Of a stretch of 64,000 bases of DNA, positions 7,766 to 17,060 are shown piece by piece (positions within the stretch are counted from its first letter, which is position 1; every line of letters begins with the position of its first letter). The DNA is from Kribbella sp. VKM Ac-2569 (lineage in GTDB: Bacteria > Actinomycetota > Actinomycetes > Propionibacteriales > Kribbellaceae): the NCBI RefSeq assembly GCF_004216905.1, contig NZ_SGXJ01000006.1, positions 62,001 to 126,000 of the forward strand. Direction: 5' to 3'. The position numbers and the translations under genes are program-made. The notes under the pieces are model-generated. The model had not been told where the DNA came from and did not search any database. It saw nothing but the letters and a program-made list of their open reading frames with translations.

Positions 7766-9048
7766 AGGTCGGCGAAGGCGGACGCGGGGTTCTCGAAGGC
7801 GTCGGCGACGAAGCGGAGGAAGGCTGCTGCCGTACCGCCGTCGCAGACGCGGTGGTCGAACACCAGCGACAACTGGGTGAGCTTGCGGATGGCGAGCTCA
7901 CCGTCGACCACCCACGGACGGTCGATGATCCGGCCGACGCCGAGGATCGCGACCTGGGGGTGGTTGATGATCGCCGCACTGCCGTCGACCCCGAAGCTGC
8001 CGTAGTTGTTCAACGTGAACGTCCCGCAGGTCAGCTCCTGCTGAGTCAGCCGACCGTCGCGCGCCGACGCGGTGAGGCGGCGGATCTCGGCGTCCAGACC
8101 GCGCGTCGTCAGCGCGTGAGCGCCCGCGACAGCCGGGACCATGAGCCCGCGATCCGTCTGCGCCGCGAGACCGAGGTTCACGCCGTCGTACTGGACGAGT
8201 TCCTCGCGTTCGGTGTCGACGTACCCGTTGAGCTCCGGATACTTCAGCAGTCCCGCGACCACGAACCGCGCCATCAGCGCGAGCAGCCCCGGCCCGGGGT
8301 CCGTTGCCGATCGCAACGATTCGCGGAGGTCGATCAGGGCGGTCGCGTCGACATCGACCCAGGTGGTCGCCTCGGGGATCTCGGCCCGGCTCCGGCTGAG
8401 CGTTGCGATCACGGCCTTACGGAACCCACTCATCGGAGTACGCCGCAACTCAGGCAGGCCGGTCCGCGACTCAGCCGACTGCACTACAGCAGGTTGGGGT
8501 AGGGCGGGCTGCGGCTCCGTTTGGAGGCGGCGGGCGATTTCCAGCTCGACGTCGCGGCGGACGATCAGGCCGTCGGGGCCGGAGCCCGTCAGCGCGCGCA
8601 GATCCACCTCGGCGTCGCGTGCCAACCGGCGTACCAGCGGGGAAACCACCAGGGGAACGCGGTTTTCCGGAACCTTTTCCGCAGCAGGCGCCATATTTCT
8701 TTCGGAAACCCGAGGCCGACGCCGGCGCCCAGCCCCGGAAGACTCGGACGTCCCATACCCGACCAGCACGTTCCCCGACCCGGCCCGCTCCTCAGCGCGG
8801 TACGCCGCACCATCCGGATCTCCCACCGTGATCAGCGGCTTCCCAACCGGGACCGTCGTACCAGCCTCGCCATGCAGCTCCTCGATCACCCCCGCATACG
8901 GACACGGCAGTTCGACGATCGACTTCGCGGTCTCGACCTCTGCGATCGGAGTGTCGACCGCGACCACATCGCCGACCTTCACGAGCCACCGGACGATCTC
9001 CGCCTCGGTCAGACCCTCGCCGAGATCCGGGAGAAGGAACGTGTTCAC
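7762..9048 (-). CDS. bkdC: 2-oxoacid dehydrogenase E2 (dihydrolipoamide acyltransferase)
   Basis: 428 residues from GTG at 9048, overlapping the E1beta stop (GTGA). Residues 1-75 are the lipoyl domain with the lipoyl-lysine in EVETAKS (Lys42). About 185-220 is the E1/E3-binding domain (SPLVRRLARDAEVD). The C-terminal acyltransferase domain ends with the active-site motif DHRVCDGG. It transfers the acyl group from E1 to CoA. With the upstream alpha and beta E1 genes it forms a complete E1-E2 operon; no E3 gene is nearby. Branched-chain 2-oxoacid specificity is inferred from gene order and the Lrp regulator; a pyruvate substrate is not excluded. Confidence 0.92.
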   Translation of the reverse strand: MNTFLLPDLGEGLTEAEIVRWLVKVGDVVAVDTPIAEVETAKSIVELPCPYAGVIEELHGEAGTTVPVGKPLITVGDPDGAAYRAEERAGSGNVLVGYGTSESSGAGRRRRPRVSERNMAPAAEKVPENRVPLVVSPLVRRLARDAEVDLRALTGSGPDGLIVRRDVELEIARRLQTEPQPALPQPAVVQSAESRTGLPELRRTPMSGFRKAVIATLSRSRAEIPEATTWVDVDATALIDLRESLRSATDPGPGLLALMARFVVAGLLKYPELNGYVDTEREELVQYDGVNLGLAAQTDRGLMVPAVAGAHALTTRGLDAEIRRLTASARDGRLTQQELTCGTFTLNNYGSFGVDGSAAIINHPQVAILGVGRIIDRPWVVDGELAIRKLTQLSLVFDHRVCDGGTAAAFLRFVADAFENPASAFADL

Positions 9049-10031
9049 GAGTCCTCCCACTGCAGGTCGTCGACCGCGTCGAGGATCCGGTCGACGCTCG
9101 GGAGCTGGTACTTCTCCAGCTTCGGCGGCGGGAACGGGATGTCGAACGCGGTCACCCGCCGCACCGGAGCGGCCAGCGAGTGGAAGCACTTCTCGGTGAC
9201 CCGGGCAACGATCTCCGACGACACGCTCGCGAACCCGCTCGCCTCGGCCACCACAACGGCCCGTCCGGTACGCCGTACCGCCGCGCACACCGTCTCGTCG
9301 TCGAACGGCACCACCGACCGCAGATCGACCACGGTCAGCTGCCGCCCCTCAGCTGCGGCAACCTCGGCCGCCTCCAACGCGACCGGAACGGCCGGACCAT
9401 AAGCAATCAACGTCGCGTCCGCACCATCCCGCCGTACGACGGCCGTGCCGATCCCCGGCTGCGACTCGGTGAGGTCGACCTCTTCCTTGGCCCAATAGAG
9501 CTTCTTCGGCTCCATGAAAACAACAGGATCCGGAAACTCGATTGCCCTACGCAACAACCCGTAAGCGTCCGCGACGGTTGCCGGCGTCACCACAGTCAGC
9601 CCGGGCGTGTGCGCGAAGTAGCTCTCCGACGAGTCGCTGTGGTGCTCGACGCCGCCGATGCCGCCGCCGTACGGGATCCGGATCACCATCGGCAGCTGTA
9701 CGCGGCCGCGGGTCCGGTTGCGCATCTTGGCGACGTGCGAGACGACCTGCTCGAACGCCGGGTACCCGAACGCGTCGAACTGCATCTCGACCACCGGGCG
9801 CATCCCGTTCATCGCCATCCCGACCGCCATGCCGACGATGCCGGCCTCGGCCAGCGGGGTGTCGAAGCACCGCTTGTCGCCGAACTCCGCGGTCAGCCCG
9901 TCGGTGATCCGGAAGACACCGCCGAGCGCGCCGACGTCCTCACCGAACATCACCACCGACTCGTCGGCCGTCATCGCGTCCCGCAGTGCCTGGTTGAGCG
10001 CCTGCGCCATCGAGATCTTCGTGTGCGTCAT
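9045..10031 (-). CDS. bkdB: 2-oxoacid dehydrogenase E1 subunit beta
   Basis: 328 residues, the standard length for separate E1beta subunits. It has the transketolase pyrimidine-binding domain (MFGEDVGALGGVFRITDGL, with the catalytic Glu near GIVGMAVGMAMNG) and a C-terminal transketolase domain (GRAVVVAEASGFASVSSEI). It pairs with E1alpha to bind thiamine diphosphate and decarboxylate a 2-oxoacid. It overlaps E1alpha by one base (TGATG) and E2 by four, so the three subunits are made in a coupled way. Confidence 0.93.
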   Translation of the reverse strand: MTHTKISMAQALNQALRDAMTADESVVMFGEDVGALGGVFRITDGLTAEFGDKRCFDTPLAEAGIVGMAVGMAMNGMRPVVEMQFDAFGYPAFEQVVSHVAKMRNRTRGRVQLPMVIRIPYGGGIGGVEHHSDSSESYFAHTPGLTVVTPATVADAYGLLRRAIEFPDPVVFMEPKKLYWAKEEVDLTESQPGIGTAVVRRDGADATLIAYGPAVPVALEAAEVAAAEGRQLTVVDLRSVVPFDDETVCAAVRRTGRAVVVAEASGFASVSSEIVARVTEKCFHSLAAPVRRVTAFDIPFPPPKLEKYQLPSVDRILDAVDDLQWEDS

Positions 10032-11119
10032 CAGGCCTCCTCGCGGGCGAGCTCGTCGCGGAGGAATGCAGCCTGCTGCTGCAGTTGCTGCGTCTCCGCG
10101 GCGTACAGGTGGGCGAACAGATCCGCCGGATCCACCTCCGGCTCCGGCATCAGCCCGTCACGCAACTGCGCGGCGACCTCCACTGCGCCGGCCTCAGCAG
10201 TCACCCGAACGTCGTCGTCCAGCCAGCCCTGCTGCTCGAGGTACGTCGTGAGGCGCTCGATCGGATCGCGGTCCAGCCACGGGGCGACCTCGTCGTCCTG
10301 GCGGTACCGGGACGCGTCGTCCGCGTTGGTGTGCGCCTGTACGCGATACGTGTGCGCCTCGATCAGCTGCGGGCCTTCGCCGGCGCGGGCCTTGTCGACG
10401 GCCTGTCCGAGTACGGCGAGGAGGCCGGCCAGGTCGTTCCCGTCGGCGCGTTCGCCCGGGACGCCGTACCCGATGCCCTTGTGCGCAAGGGACGGCGCGG
10501 CGCTCTGCCTCGAGAGCGGCACGGAGATCGCGTACTCGTTGTTCTGAATGAAGAACACGACCGGCGCCTGGAAGACCGCCGCGAAGTTGAGGGCTTCGTG
10601 GAAATCGCCCTCGCTGGTGCCGCCGTCGCCGACGAGCGCCATCACGACCGTGTCCTCGCCCTTCAGCCGGGCCGCATGCGCGACGCCGACCGCGTGCGGG
10701 AGCTGGGTCGCGAGTGGGGTCGCCTGCGGCGCCACCTTGTGCTCGTACGGGTCGTAGCCCGAGTGCCAGTCGCCGCGGAGCAGCGTCAGCGTCTCGATCG
10801 GGTCGACGCCACGGCTCATGATCGACACCGAGTCGCGGTACGTCGGGAACAGCCAGTCGCCGTCGCGCAGCACCATCGTCGCCGCGAGCTGACAGGCCTC
10901 CTGACCGAAGGACGACGGGTAGACCGCGAGGCGGCCCTGGCGGACCAGAGCGCTCGCCTGGTCGTTGAACCGGCGGCCCCGGATCAACTGTGTGTAGCCG
11001 TCGAGCAGGGCTTCCTTGGTGGGCAGCCGGTACGACGGGTGGTCGTGCGGTACGCCGTTCTGATCGATCAGACAGACGGGTTCCGCGGAGGGGAGCAATT
11101 GCTCCTCGACGGTGGTCAT
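10031..11119 (-). CDS. bkdA: 2-oxoacid dehydrogenase E1 subunit alpha
   Basis: 362 residues from ATG at 11119, preceded by GGAGGGTTC. The thiamine-diphosphate motif runs from GDGGTSEGDFHEALNFA to FIQNNEYAIS. The active-site loop region HTYRVQAHTNADDASRYR resembles branched-chain E1alpha proteins. It is the first gene of the bkd-like operon and is divergent from the Lrp regulator. The product feeds branched acyl-CoA into energy metabolism or iso/anteiso fatty acids, the known role of bkd complexes in actinobacteria. Confidence 0.93.
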   Translation of the reverse strand: MTTVEEQLLPSAEPVCLIDQNGVPHDHPSYRLPTKEALLDGYTQLIRGRRFNDQASALVRQGRLAVYPSSFGQEACQLAATMVLRDGDWLFPTYRDSVSIMSRGVDPIETLTLLRGDWHSGYDPYEHKVAPQATPLATQLPHAVGVAHAARLKGEDTVVMALVGDGGTSEGDFHEALNFAAVFQAPVVFFIQNNEYAISVPLSRQSAAPSLAHKGIGYGVPGERADGNDLAGLLAVLGQAVDKARAGEGPQLIEAHTYRVQAHTNADDASRYRQDDEVAPWLDRDPIERLTTYLEQQGWLDDDVRVTAEAGAVEVAAQLRDGLMPEPEVDPADLFAHLYAAETQQLQQQAAFLRDELAREEA

Positions 11120-11239
11120 GAACCCTCCAGCGCAGGAGACGGACGGTAGCCACATCGTCGTCCCTCCTGGCCAAGTGGATCTATAGCTGGAATTATTGAG
11201 AGACGTTTGGCCCGCATCCGAGCCGAGGAGGTCGTGCGA

Positions 11240-11728
11240 ATGTCCGACGAGGTGATGGTCCACCGGGCTGGTCCTGGACAGATTGTCGTCGCTCCAGCGC
11301 TCGACGAGATCGATCGACAGATCATCGAGGCGCTCGGCCGGGACGGACGGCTGTCGATCCGGGCCCTCGCCGACGAGGTGCACATCTCCCGGGCGAACGC
11401 CTACGCGCGGGTCGAGCGGCTCACGAACACCGGCGTGATCACCGGTTTCACGGTCACCGTCGACCCGCTCAGACTCGGTCTGGCAACGTCGGCGTACGTC
11501 ACTCTCAGTCTCCGCCAGAGCTCCTGGCGCACCCTCCGCAAGCAGCTCCAGGCGATCCCGGAGATCAAGCACATGGCGCTGGTCGGCGGTGACTTCGATG
11601 CGATCCTGCTGGTCCGCGCCGCCGACAACGAGGGCCTCCGCCGCCTCGTTCTGGAGAAGCTTCAGGCGATCCCCGAGGTCCTCGCGACCCGTACGGCGCT
11701 GATCTTCGAGGACGTCGGGACGCTCTAG
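11240..11728 (+). CDS. Lrp/AsnC-family regulator next to bkd genes
   Basis: 162 residues from ATG at 11240, preceded by GAGGAGG; an upstream in-frame TTG at 11207 is a weaker start. The HTH is IDRQIIEALGRDGRLSIRAL to SRANAYARVERL, followed by the RAM ligand domain (about 95-160). Divergent from the 2-oxoacid dehydrogenase operon in the same way as BkdR-type regulators, so it likely senses branched-chain amino or oxo acids. The spacer is AT-rich (CTATAGCTGGAATTATTGAG), unusual for this DNA and typical of an Lrp site. The 3' end overlaps the LacI gene by four bases, tail to tail. Confidence 0.9.
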   Translation: MSDEVMVHRAGPGQIVVAPALDEIDRQIIEALGRDGRLSIRALADEVHISRANAYARVERLTNTGVITGFTVTVDPLRLGLATSAYVTLSLRQSSWRTLRKQLQAIPEIKHMALVGGDFDAILLVRAADNEGLRRLVLEKLQAIPEVLATRTALIFEDVGTL

Positions 11729-12684
11729 CAGCCGCAGGACCTGCGCAGGATCAGTTCGGTCGGCACGGTCAGGGCCTCCATCGACTCCTCACCGTCGATC
11801 AGCCGGCGGACGGCCTCGCGCGCCACCAGCTCGACCGGTTGGCGTACGACGGTCAGCGGCGGCCAGGTGTACTCCGTTTCAGGAGTCCCGTCGAAGGCCA
11901 CGACCGCGATGTCATCCGGCACTCTCAGGCCCGCTTCATGGAGGGCTCGCAGTACACCGATCGCCTGCAGATCCGAGCTCGCGAAGATCGCGGTCGGCTC
12001 CGCCTCCAGCAAGGTCTGCGCTGCGCGGTACCCGCCTTCACGAGAGAACGTCGTACGCGCGATCGGACCCTCCTGCAGACCGGCGGCCGCCAGCGCGTCG
12101 CGCCAGCCGAGCTCGCGTTCGGGGTGGCCCGCGCCTCCGATCACCAGGCCGATCACGCGATGACCGTGCGAGATGAGGTGCTCGACACCCGCCCGGGCGC
12201 CGTCGCGGTACGCCGGCCGCACCGAGCTGACCGTCGGCAGCACGCGGTTGATCGCGATCACCGGAACCTCGACGTCGTCCAGCGACGGATCCGCGGTGGG
12301 CGCCACCAGCACGAGCCCACTGACCTGGCGCGTGAGCAACTCGGCGATCTTCGCCCGCTCGGTGACCGGGTCCCCGTCGGCGCTCGTCTGCAGTACGACG
12401 TACCCGCGCGCCGCCGCCTCGCGGTCGATCGCCTTCGCGAGCTCCGCGAACAACGGGTTTCCCCCGTCCGGCGTGATCAGCCCGAACGTCCGCGTCGTAC
12501 CCATCCGCAACGCCCGCGCGGTCGCGTTCGGCCGGTACCCGAGCGCGCGGATCGCGTCGAGCACCCGCTCCCGGGTCTCCGGGGCGACCTTCCGCGGGCC
12601 CTCGTTCACGACGTAGCTGACGACGGCCGTACTGACTCCGGCGTACTCCGCCACGTCGTTGCGGGTCACCGGATCCTTGGGCAT
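11725..12684 (-). CDS. LacI-family transcriptional regulator
   Basis: 319 residues. The N-terminal HTH (TRNDVAEYAGVSTAVVSYVV) and hinge (LGYRPNATARALRMGTT) are followed by a periplasmic-binding-protein-type sugar domain. The C-terminus ends in Cys-Gly-Cys after LILRRS, common in actinobacterial LacI proteins. It is divergent from a Gfo/Idh/MocA oxidoreductase gene and probably represses it. A LacI-like operator overlaps the putative promoter between them. The inducer is presumably a sugar or sugar derivative, not identified. Confidence 0.92.
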   Translation of the reverse strand: MPKDPVTRNDVAEYAGVSTAVVSYVVNEGPRKVAPETRERVLDAIRALGYRPNATARALRMGTTRTFGLITPDGGNPLFAELAKAIDREAAARGYVVLQTSADGDPVTERAKIAELLTRQVSGLVLVAPTADPSLDDVEVPVIAINRVLPTVSSVRPAYRDGARAGVEHLISHGHRVIGLVIGGAGHPERELGWRDALAAAGLQEGPIARTTFSREGGYRAAQTLLEAEPTAIFASSDLQAIGVLRALHEAGLRVPDDIAVVAFDGTPETEYTWPPLTVVRQPVELVAREAVRRLIDGEESMEALTVPTELILRRSCGC

Positions 12685-12702
12685 GCAGTGATGGTACGAC
12701 GG

Positions 12703-12731
12703 TTGACCGGTCTGGAAAGCGATTGCTAGCG
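12703..12731 (+). promoter_or_regulatory. Promoter with LacI-like operator before Gfo/Idh gene
   Basis: TTGACC at 12703-12708 can serve as a -35 box, with a weak -10 about 17 bases on. TGGAAAGCGATTGCTA at 12713-12728 lies in the spacer and resembles the actinobacterial LacI consensus TGGAAAGCGCTTTCCA in its left half. A repressor here would occlude the promoter. Confidence 0.45.
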
Positions 12732-12762
12732 TCGGTGTCTACACGAGTAGAAGGAGTCCACC

Positions 12763-14079
12763 GTGGCCAGACGCTATGCAGTCGCCGGGACCGGTTCGCG
12801 AGCGCAGTCGTACATCCGCGCGATCCTCCAGGAGCACCCCGAGGAGGCGGAGCTGGTCGCCCTGCTCGACCCGAACCCGGGCCGGCTGGCGTTCCACCAG
12901 GGCAAGCTGACCGAGCTCGGCGGCCCCGAGCTCCCGCAGTACGGCGCCGACGACCTGGAGCGGATGGTCAAGGAGCAGGCCGTCGATCGTGTCGTCGTGA
13001 CCAGCCCCGACTACACCCACGCGTCGGTCGTGTCGCGGCTGCTGCGGGCCGGTGCGGACGTGATCGTCGAGAAGCCGCTGACCATCGACGCGGACGGGAC
13101 CCGGCAGATCGTCGACGCGATGAACGAGTCGGGCAAGTCCGTGGTCGTCACGTTCAACTACCGCTACTCACCGCGGAACAGTGCGCTGCGGCAGCTGATC
13201 CAGGACGGTGAGATCGGGCAGGTCACCAGCGTCGAGTTCCAGTGGGTGCTCGACACCCGGCACGGCGCGGACTACTTCCGCCGCTGGCACCGCGAGAAGA
13301 AGAACTCCGGCGGTCTGCTGGTCCACAAGGCGTCCCACCACTTCGACCTGGTGAACTGGTGGATCGCCTCGACGCCGACCCGCGTGTTCGCGTCTGGCGG
13401 GCTCGCGTTCTACGGCTCCGAGAACGCGGCGGCCCGCGGCCTCGGCGAGCGTCCGGCGCGCGGCACGATCGACGGTGCCGCCGACGACCCGTGGCTGCTC
13501 GATCTGCGCACCGACGACACGAACCGGCAGTTGTACTACGAGAGCGAGAAGTACGACGGGTACCTGCGCGACCAGGACGTGTTCGCTCCGGGGATCACGA
13601 TCGAGGACAACATGTCCGTGATCGCGGAGTACGCGAACGGCGCGCGGCTGAGCTACTCGCTGAACGCGCACTCGCCGTGGGAGGGGTACCGCGTTTCCGT
13701 CAACGGCACCCTCGGCCGCGCCGAGCTGGAAGTGGTCGAACGGGCTGCGGTCGTCGACGACCAGATCGACCCGAGCTACCCGTCCGACCGCGTGATCGCC
13801 GGTGACGTTCGCACCAACGGCGAACGGCTCGTGCTGCAGAAGCACTGGGCACCGGCCGTCGAGGTCGAGATCCCCCGCGGCGAAGGCGGCCACGGTGGCG
13901 GCGACAAGCTGATCTACAACGACCTCTTTGTTGGCCCCGGCAACGATCCGCTGGGTCGCGCCGCCGACGTCAACGACGGCGTCCGCGCCGTCGCGGTCGG
14001 CATCGCAGCCAACCAGTCACTCGCCACCGGCCAGCCAGTCGTCGTCACCGACCTCAACCTCGGCGGCTGGGGCGCCTAA
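12763..14079 (+). CDS. Gfo/Idh/MocA-family oxidoreductase
   Basis: 438 residues starting at GTG with AGAAGGAG upstream. The N-terminal Rossmann domain (VAGTGSRAQSYI) and the EKPLTIDADG motif are the family hallmarks, with the conserved Lys in EKP. The active-site region is KKNSGGLLVHKASHHFDLV, where the second His is the usual catalytic residue. The protein is longer than the typical 330-380 residues because of an insertion around 225-275. It is an NAD(P)-dependent dehydrogenase acting on a sugar, polyol or its acid. Control by the divergent LacI regulator is likely. Confidence 0.9.
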   Translation: MARRYAVAGTGSRAQSYIRAILQEHPEEAELVALLDPNPGRLAFHQGKLTELGGPELPQYGADDLERMVKEQAVDRVVVTSPDYTHASVVSRLLRAGADVIVEKPLTIDADGTRQIVDAMNESGKSVVVTFNYRYSPRNSALRQLIQDGEIGQVTSVEFQWVLDTRHGADYFRRWHREKKNSGGLLVHKASHHFDLVNWWIASTPTRVFASGGLAFYGSENAAARGLGERPARGTIDGAADDPWLLDLRTDDTNRQLYYESEKYDGYLRDQDVFAPGITIEDNMSVIAEYANGARLSYSLNAHSPWEGYRVSVNGTLGRAELEVVERAAVVDDQIDPSYPSDRVIAGDVRTNGERLVLQKHWAPAVEVEIPRGEGGHGGGDKLIYNDLFVGPGNDPLGRAADVNDGVRAVAVGIAANQSLATGQPVVVTDLNLGGWGA

Positions 14080-14093
14080 CCCGGTCTCCCGAA

Positions 14094-14149
14094 GGATCTG
14101 CTGGACGGTCACGTCGATCACCGTCTCGCACGGCCACTCCAGCAGATCC
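14094..14149. terminator. Large perfect hairpin between convergent genes
   Basis: GGATCTGCTGGA (14094-14105) and TCCAGCAGATCC (14138-14149) form a perfect 12-base stem around a 32-base loop that contains its own ACGGT/ACCGT stem. It lies between the ends of two convergent genes and could stop transcription in both directions. No T-run follows. Confidence 0.6.
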
Positions 14150-14163
14150 CTCGGCCGGGTACC

Positions 14164-15168
14164 TCAGGCGGCTTCTCGCCTTGCTGCTCGTTGGCGGCGG
14201 AACCAGATCGCCAGGGCGATGCACGGGATCAGAAGTCCGCCGACGCCGAGGACGATGAAGTCCCATTCGGCTCCGATGTGGTCGACGAGCCAGCCGAAGT
14301 TCTGGCCGAAGAAGCCGGTGACGAAGGTCAGTGGGAGGAAGACCGTGGCGAGGATGGTGAGCTGCTCGATCGTCGCGTTCTGCCGGACGCTGACCTTGGT
14401 CTGCTCGACACCGATCACCGCCATGTTCGCCTCCAGGACGGTGGCGAGCAGGTCGCGCTGAGCGGCGACCTCCTCGTTCACGAGCACGAGGTGGTCGTGC
14501 ACGTCCCGGAAGTAAGGCAGCAGGGCGGTGTCGCGGGCACCGCGCTCCAACGTGGCTAGCACTGCTAGCAGCGGGTGTACGGCGCGGTAGAAGTCGGTCA
14601 CCTCGCGGCGCAGGAAATAGATCCGCTCGGTCGGGGCGACCGACCCGGCGAACACCGTCCGCTCGACCTCCTCGATGTCCCGCTCCAGTTCCGCGACGAC
14701 CGGGCCGTAGCCGTCGACGACCTGGTCGAGGATCGCCCAGAGCACCGAACTCGTGCCGCACTCCAGCAGCTCGGGCCGCTGCTCGAGCCGGATCCGCGCG
14801 CCGTGCAGGTCACTGGCCACGCCCTGACGGACGGTGATCACGAACGCCGGCCCGACGAAGACGCTGACCTCGCCGAAGTCCACTTCCTCGCGCTCGTCGT
14901 CGTACCGGGCGGTGCGGAGGATGACGAGGCGGATGTCGCCCTCGTACGGCTCGACCTTGGGGCGGAGGTGAAACGTTTGCGCATCCTCGACGGCCAGCTC
15001 GTGCAGGCCGAAACTCTCCCGGACCTCGGTGAGTTCCTCGGCGGTGGGCTCGTACATGCCCAGCCAGACGAACCCGCCGGCCCGGCAGCTCGCGGCGGCG
15101 TCCGCGACCGACATCGCCTCGACGTGCTGGCGGCGTCCGTCCCGGTAGTAAGCGCAGTCGATGATCAT
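14164..15168 (-). CDS. corA: CorA-family divalent cation transporter
   Basis: 334 residues from ATG at 15168 with a strong GGGAGGAGG site. A long cytoplasmic N-terminal domain (about 1-265) is followed by two membrane helices near the C-terminus, separated by the short periplasmic loop that carries the family signature. Here the signature reads FGQNFGW where classical CorA has GMN, so the Met is Gln. The family moves Mg2+, Co2+ or Ni2+ as a pentamer; members with altered signatures may differ in ion or direction. Monocistronic, ending at the large hairpin. Confidence 0.88.
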   Translation of the reverse strand: MIIDCAYYRDGRRQHVEAMSVADAAASCRAGGFVWLGMYEPTAEELTEVRESFGLHELAVEDAQTFHLRPKVEPYEGDIRLVILRTARYDDEREEVDFGEVSVFVGPAFVITVRQGVASDLHGARIRLEQRPELLECGTSSVLWAILDQVVDGYGPVVAELERDIEEVERTVFAGSVAPTERIYFLRREVTDFYRAVHPLLAVLATLERGARDTALLPYFRDVHDHLVLVNEEVAAQRDLLATVLEANMAVIGVEQTKVSVRQNATIEQLTILATVFLPLTFVTGFFGQNFGWLVDHIGAEWDFIVLGVGGLLIPCIALAIWFRRQRAARREAA

Positions 15169-15319
15169 GGTGGCCTCCTCCCCTGATCGTCGTCGCTTTG
15201 GGCGCCGAGGCAACAGTGGCTCGGGCGAAGCGGGGGTGAACATCGGGTTCCTGTCCAGGCCGTGAGAAATCCGGGTCGGGTTGCTGGTCCGGCCGCAGAT
15301 GGTCGACAAGGATGAAGGC

Positions 15320-16282
15320 ATGGGACTACCAGTCGTACTGATGCCAGGACCGATGCACGAGGCCGTCGCCCCCGGGTTGGACGGTCACTGCGAGCTGATC
15401 CGGCTCTGGGAGGAGAGCGACCCGGACGCCGTACTCGCGGCCCGCCGGGACGAGATCGTCGCCGTCGCCACGGGCGGTACGGCGATCGACGGCCCGTACC
15501 TCGACCGCCTGCCCGCGGTCCGCCTGGTCGCGAGCTTCGGCGTCGGCTACGACCGCATCGACGCGACCGCCGCTGCCGAGCGCGGGGTCATTGTCACCAA
15601 CACTCCGGGCGTCCTGGACGACGAGGTCGCGGACACCGCACTAGGTCTGCTGCTGATGACCGTCCGCGAACTGGGCCAGGCCGAGCGGTACCTCCGCGAC
15701 GGCAAGTGGGCCGGCGGCGGACCGTACCCGTTGACCCGCGCAACCATGCACGGACGCCGGATGGGCATCCTCGGCCTCGGCCGCATCGGCCAGGCGATCG
15801 CGGACCGCGTCCAGCCCTTCGGCATCACCGTTGCCTACCACAACCGCAACCCGAAGGACGTCTCGTACCAGTACTACCCGTCGCTGGTCGAGATGGCCGC
15901 CGACGTCGACGTACTGATGATCGTCATCCCCGGCGGCGACACCACCCGCCACCTCGTCAATGCCGAAGTACTGAAGGCCCTGGGCCCCGACGGCATCGTC
16001 ATCAACGTCGCCCGCGGCACGGTCGTCGACGAACAGGCTCTCGTCGACGCCCTCCGCACCAACACCATCCACGCCGCCGGCCTGGACGTCTTCGAACACG
16101 AACCCAAGGTCCACCCCGACCTCCTCACCCTCCCCAACGCCGTTCTCCTCCCCCACGTAGGTTCCGCCACCATCCCGACCCGAACCGCGATGGCCAACCT
16201 CGTAGTCCAAAACCTCACCACCTACCTATCCAAAGGCACCCCCGTAACCCCCGTCCCCGAGTCCACCGCCCTACTCCCCTAA
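15320..16282 (+). CDS. D-isomer-specific 2-hydroxyacid dehydrogenase
   Basis: 320 residues from ATG at 15320 (GGATGAAGGC upstream). It has the NAD-binding motif GILGLGRIGQAIA and the three catalytic residues: Arg in NVARGTVVDE, Glu in DVFEHEP and His in LLPHVGSAT. Similar proteins reduce glyoxylate or hydroxypyruvate, or oxidise D-2-hydroxyacids with NAD(P). The gene stands alone, divergent from corA across a spacer of about 150 bases, so no pathway can be inferred from neighbours. Confidence 0.92.
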   Translation: MGLPVVLMPGPMHEAVAPGLDGHCELIRLWEESDPDAVLAARRDEIVAVATGGTAIDGPYLDRLPAVRLVASFGVGYDRIDATAAAERGVIVTNTPGVLDDEVADTALGLLLMTVRELGQAERYLRDGKWAGGGPYPLTRATMHGRRMGILGLGRIGQAIADRVQPFGITVAYHNRNPKDVSYQYYPSLVEMAADVDVLMIVIPGGDTTRHLVNAEVLKALGPDGIVINVARGTVVDEQALVDALRTNTIHAAGLDVFEHEPKVHPDLLTLPNAVLLPHVGSATIPTRTAMANLVVQNLTTYLSKGTPVTPVPESTALLP

Positions 16283-16367
16283 CCGCAGTCGGGGTCCGGG
16301 TGGGGAATGCAGCGCACCTGGAACGTCCAGCAGGAGTCCCCGGTCATTGCTGCGCAAACAGCTGTAG

Positions 16368-17024
16368 TCACGGCGAGGTTGGGTGGCCGTACTGCGTGAC
16401 GTACGACTGCTGGTTCGGGGTCAGCGGGGTTCGGTCGACTGCGGTTCGGTAGAAGATTTCGTTGTCCATCCACCAGCGCCAGGTGAACTCGGCGAACGAG
16501 TTGGCGACTACGACGTACTCGCTGGGTTCCTGCTGGTCGTCGTCAGGGTCGGGGGTGAAGCCGGCGGAGGACGTTGTGCCGACCACGGCGGAGGTGCCGT
16601 CGTCGCCGAGGTAGAGCAGCCAGTGGTAGACCCATTGGGAGTCCGAGATCAGGTGCAGGAGGCGGCCGCCGTCGACTGGGACGGTGAAGTCGCCGAGGTC
16701 GAAGTACGAGTCGGTGGCACTTCTCAGTCGGTCACGTAGCCCTTCGTCCAGGAACCGTGCGAAGTCGTCGGGCACGGTCGCGCGATCCCCGAGAAGATCA
16801 GCCACAGCCTGCACCGACAGATCCCGGACGGCATCTTCGGAGGCACCCGCCAGGTAGTCCTCGGGATGGCGGGGCGCGTCGCGCAGCCATCCGAGGTCGG
16901 CGACATCGATGGGCGTGGGCGGGAGCTCGTGGTAGCCGACGTACGTGGCGAGGATTCGCTCCGAGTACGTGCCGGGGACCTGGATGGTCACCCATCGACG
17001 CGGCAACTGGGCCAGAAAAAGCAC
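16368..17024 (-). CDS. Uncharacterised cytoplasmic protein
   Basis: About 218 residues, using GTG at 17024; a second GTG at 16991 is equally possible. No signal peptide or membrane helix. The centre is acidic, and the C-terminus (SFAEFTWRWWMDNEIFYRT) faintly resembles SMI1/KNR4 (SUKH) proteins, which often act as immunity or scaffold proteins. That resemblance is weak and is not a functional call. Divergent from the serine hydrolase gene with a very short spacer. Confidence 0.65.
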   Translation of the reverse strand: MLFLAQLPRRWVTIQVPGTYSERILATYVGYHELPPTPIDVADLGWLRDAPRHPEDYLAGASEDAVRDLSVQAVADLLGDRATVPDDFARFLDEGLRDRLRSATDSYFDLGDFTVPVDGGRLLHLISDSQWVYHWLLYLGDDGTSAVVGTTSSAGFTPDPDDDQQEPSEYVVVANSFAEFTWRWWMDNEIFYRTAVDRTPLTPNQQSYVTQYGHPTSP

Positions 17025-17060
17025 AGGCCTACCGTCCCACAGCGTTGTTAGTGTTCCTGG

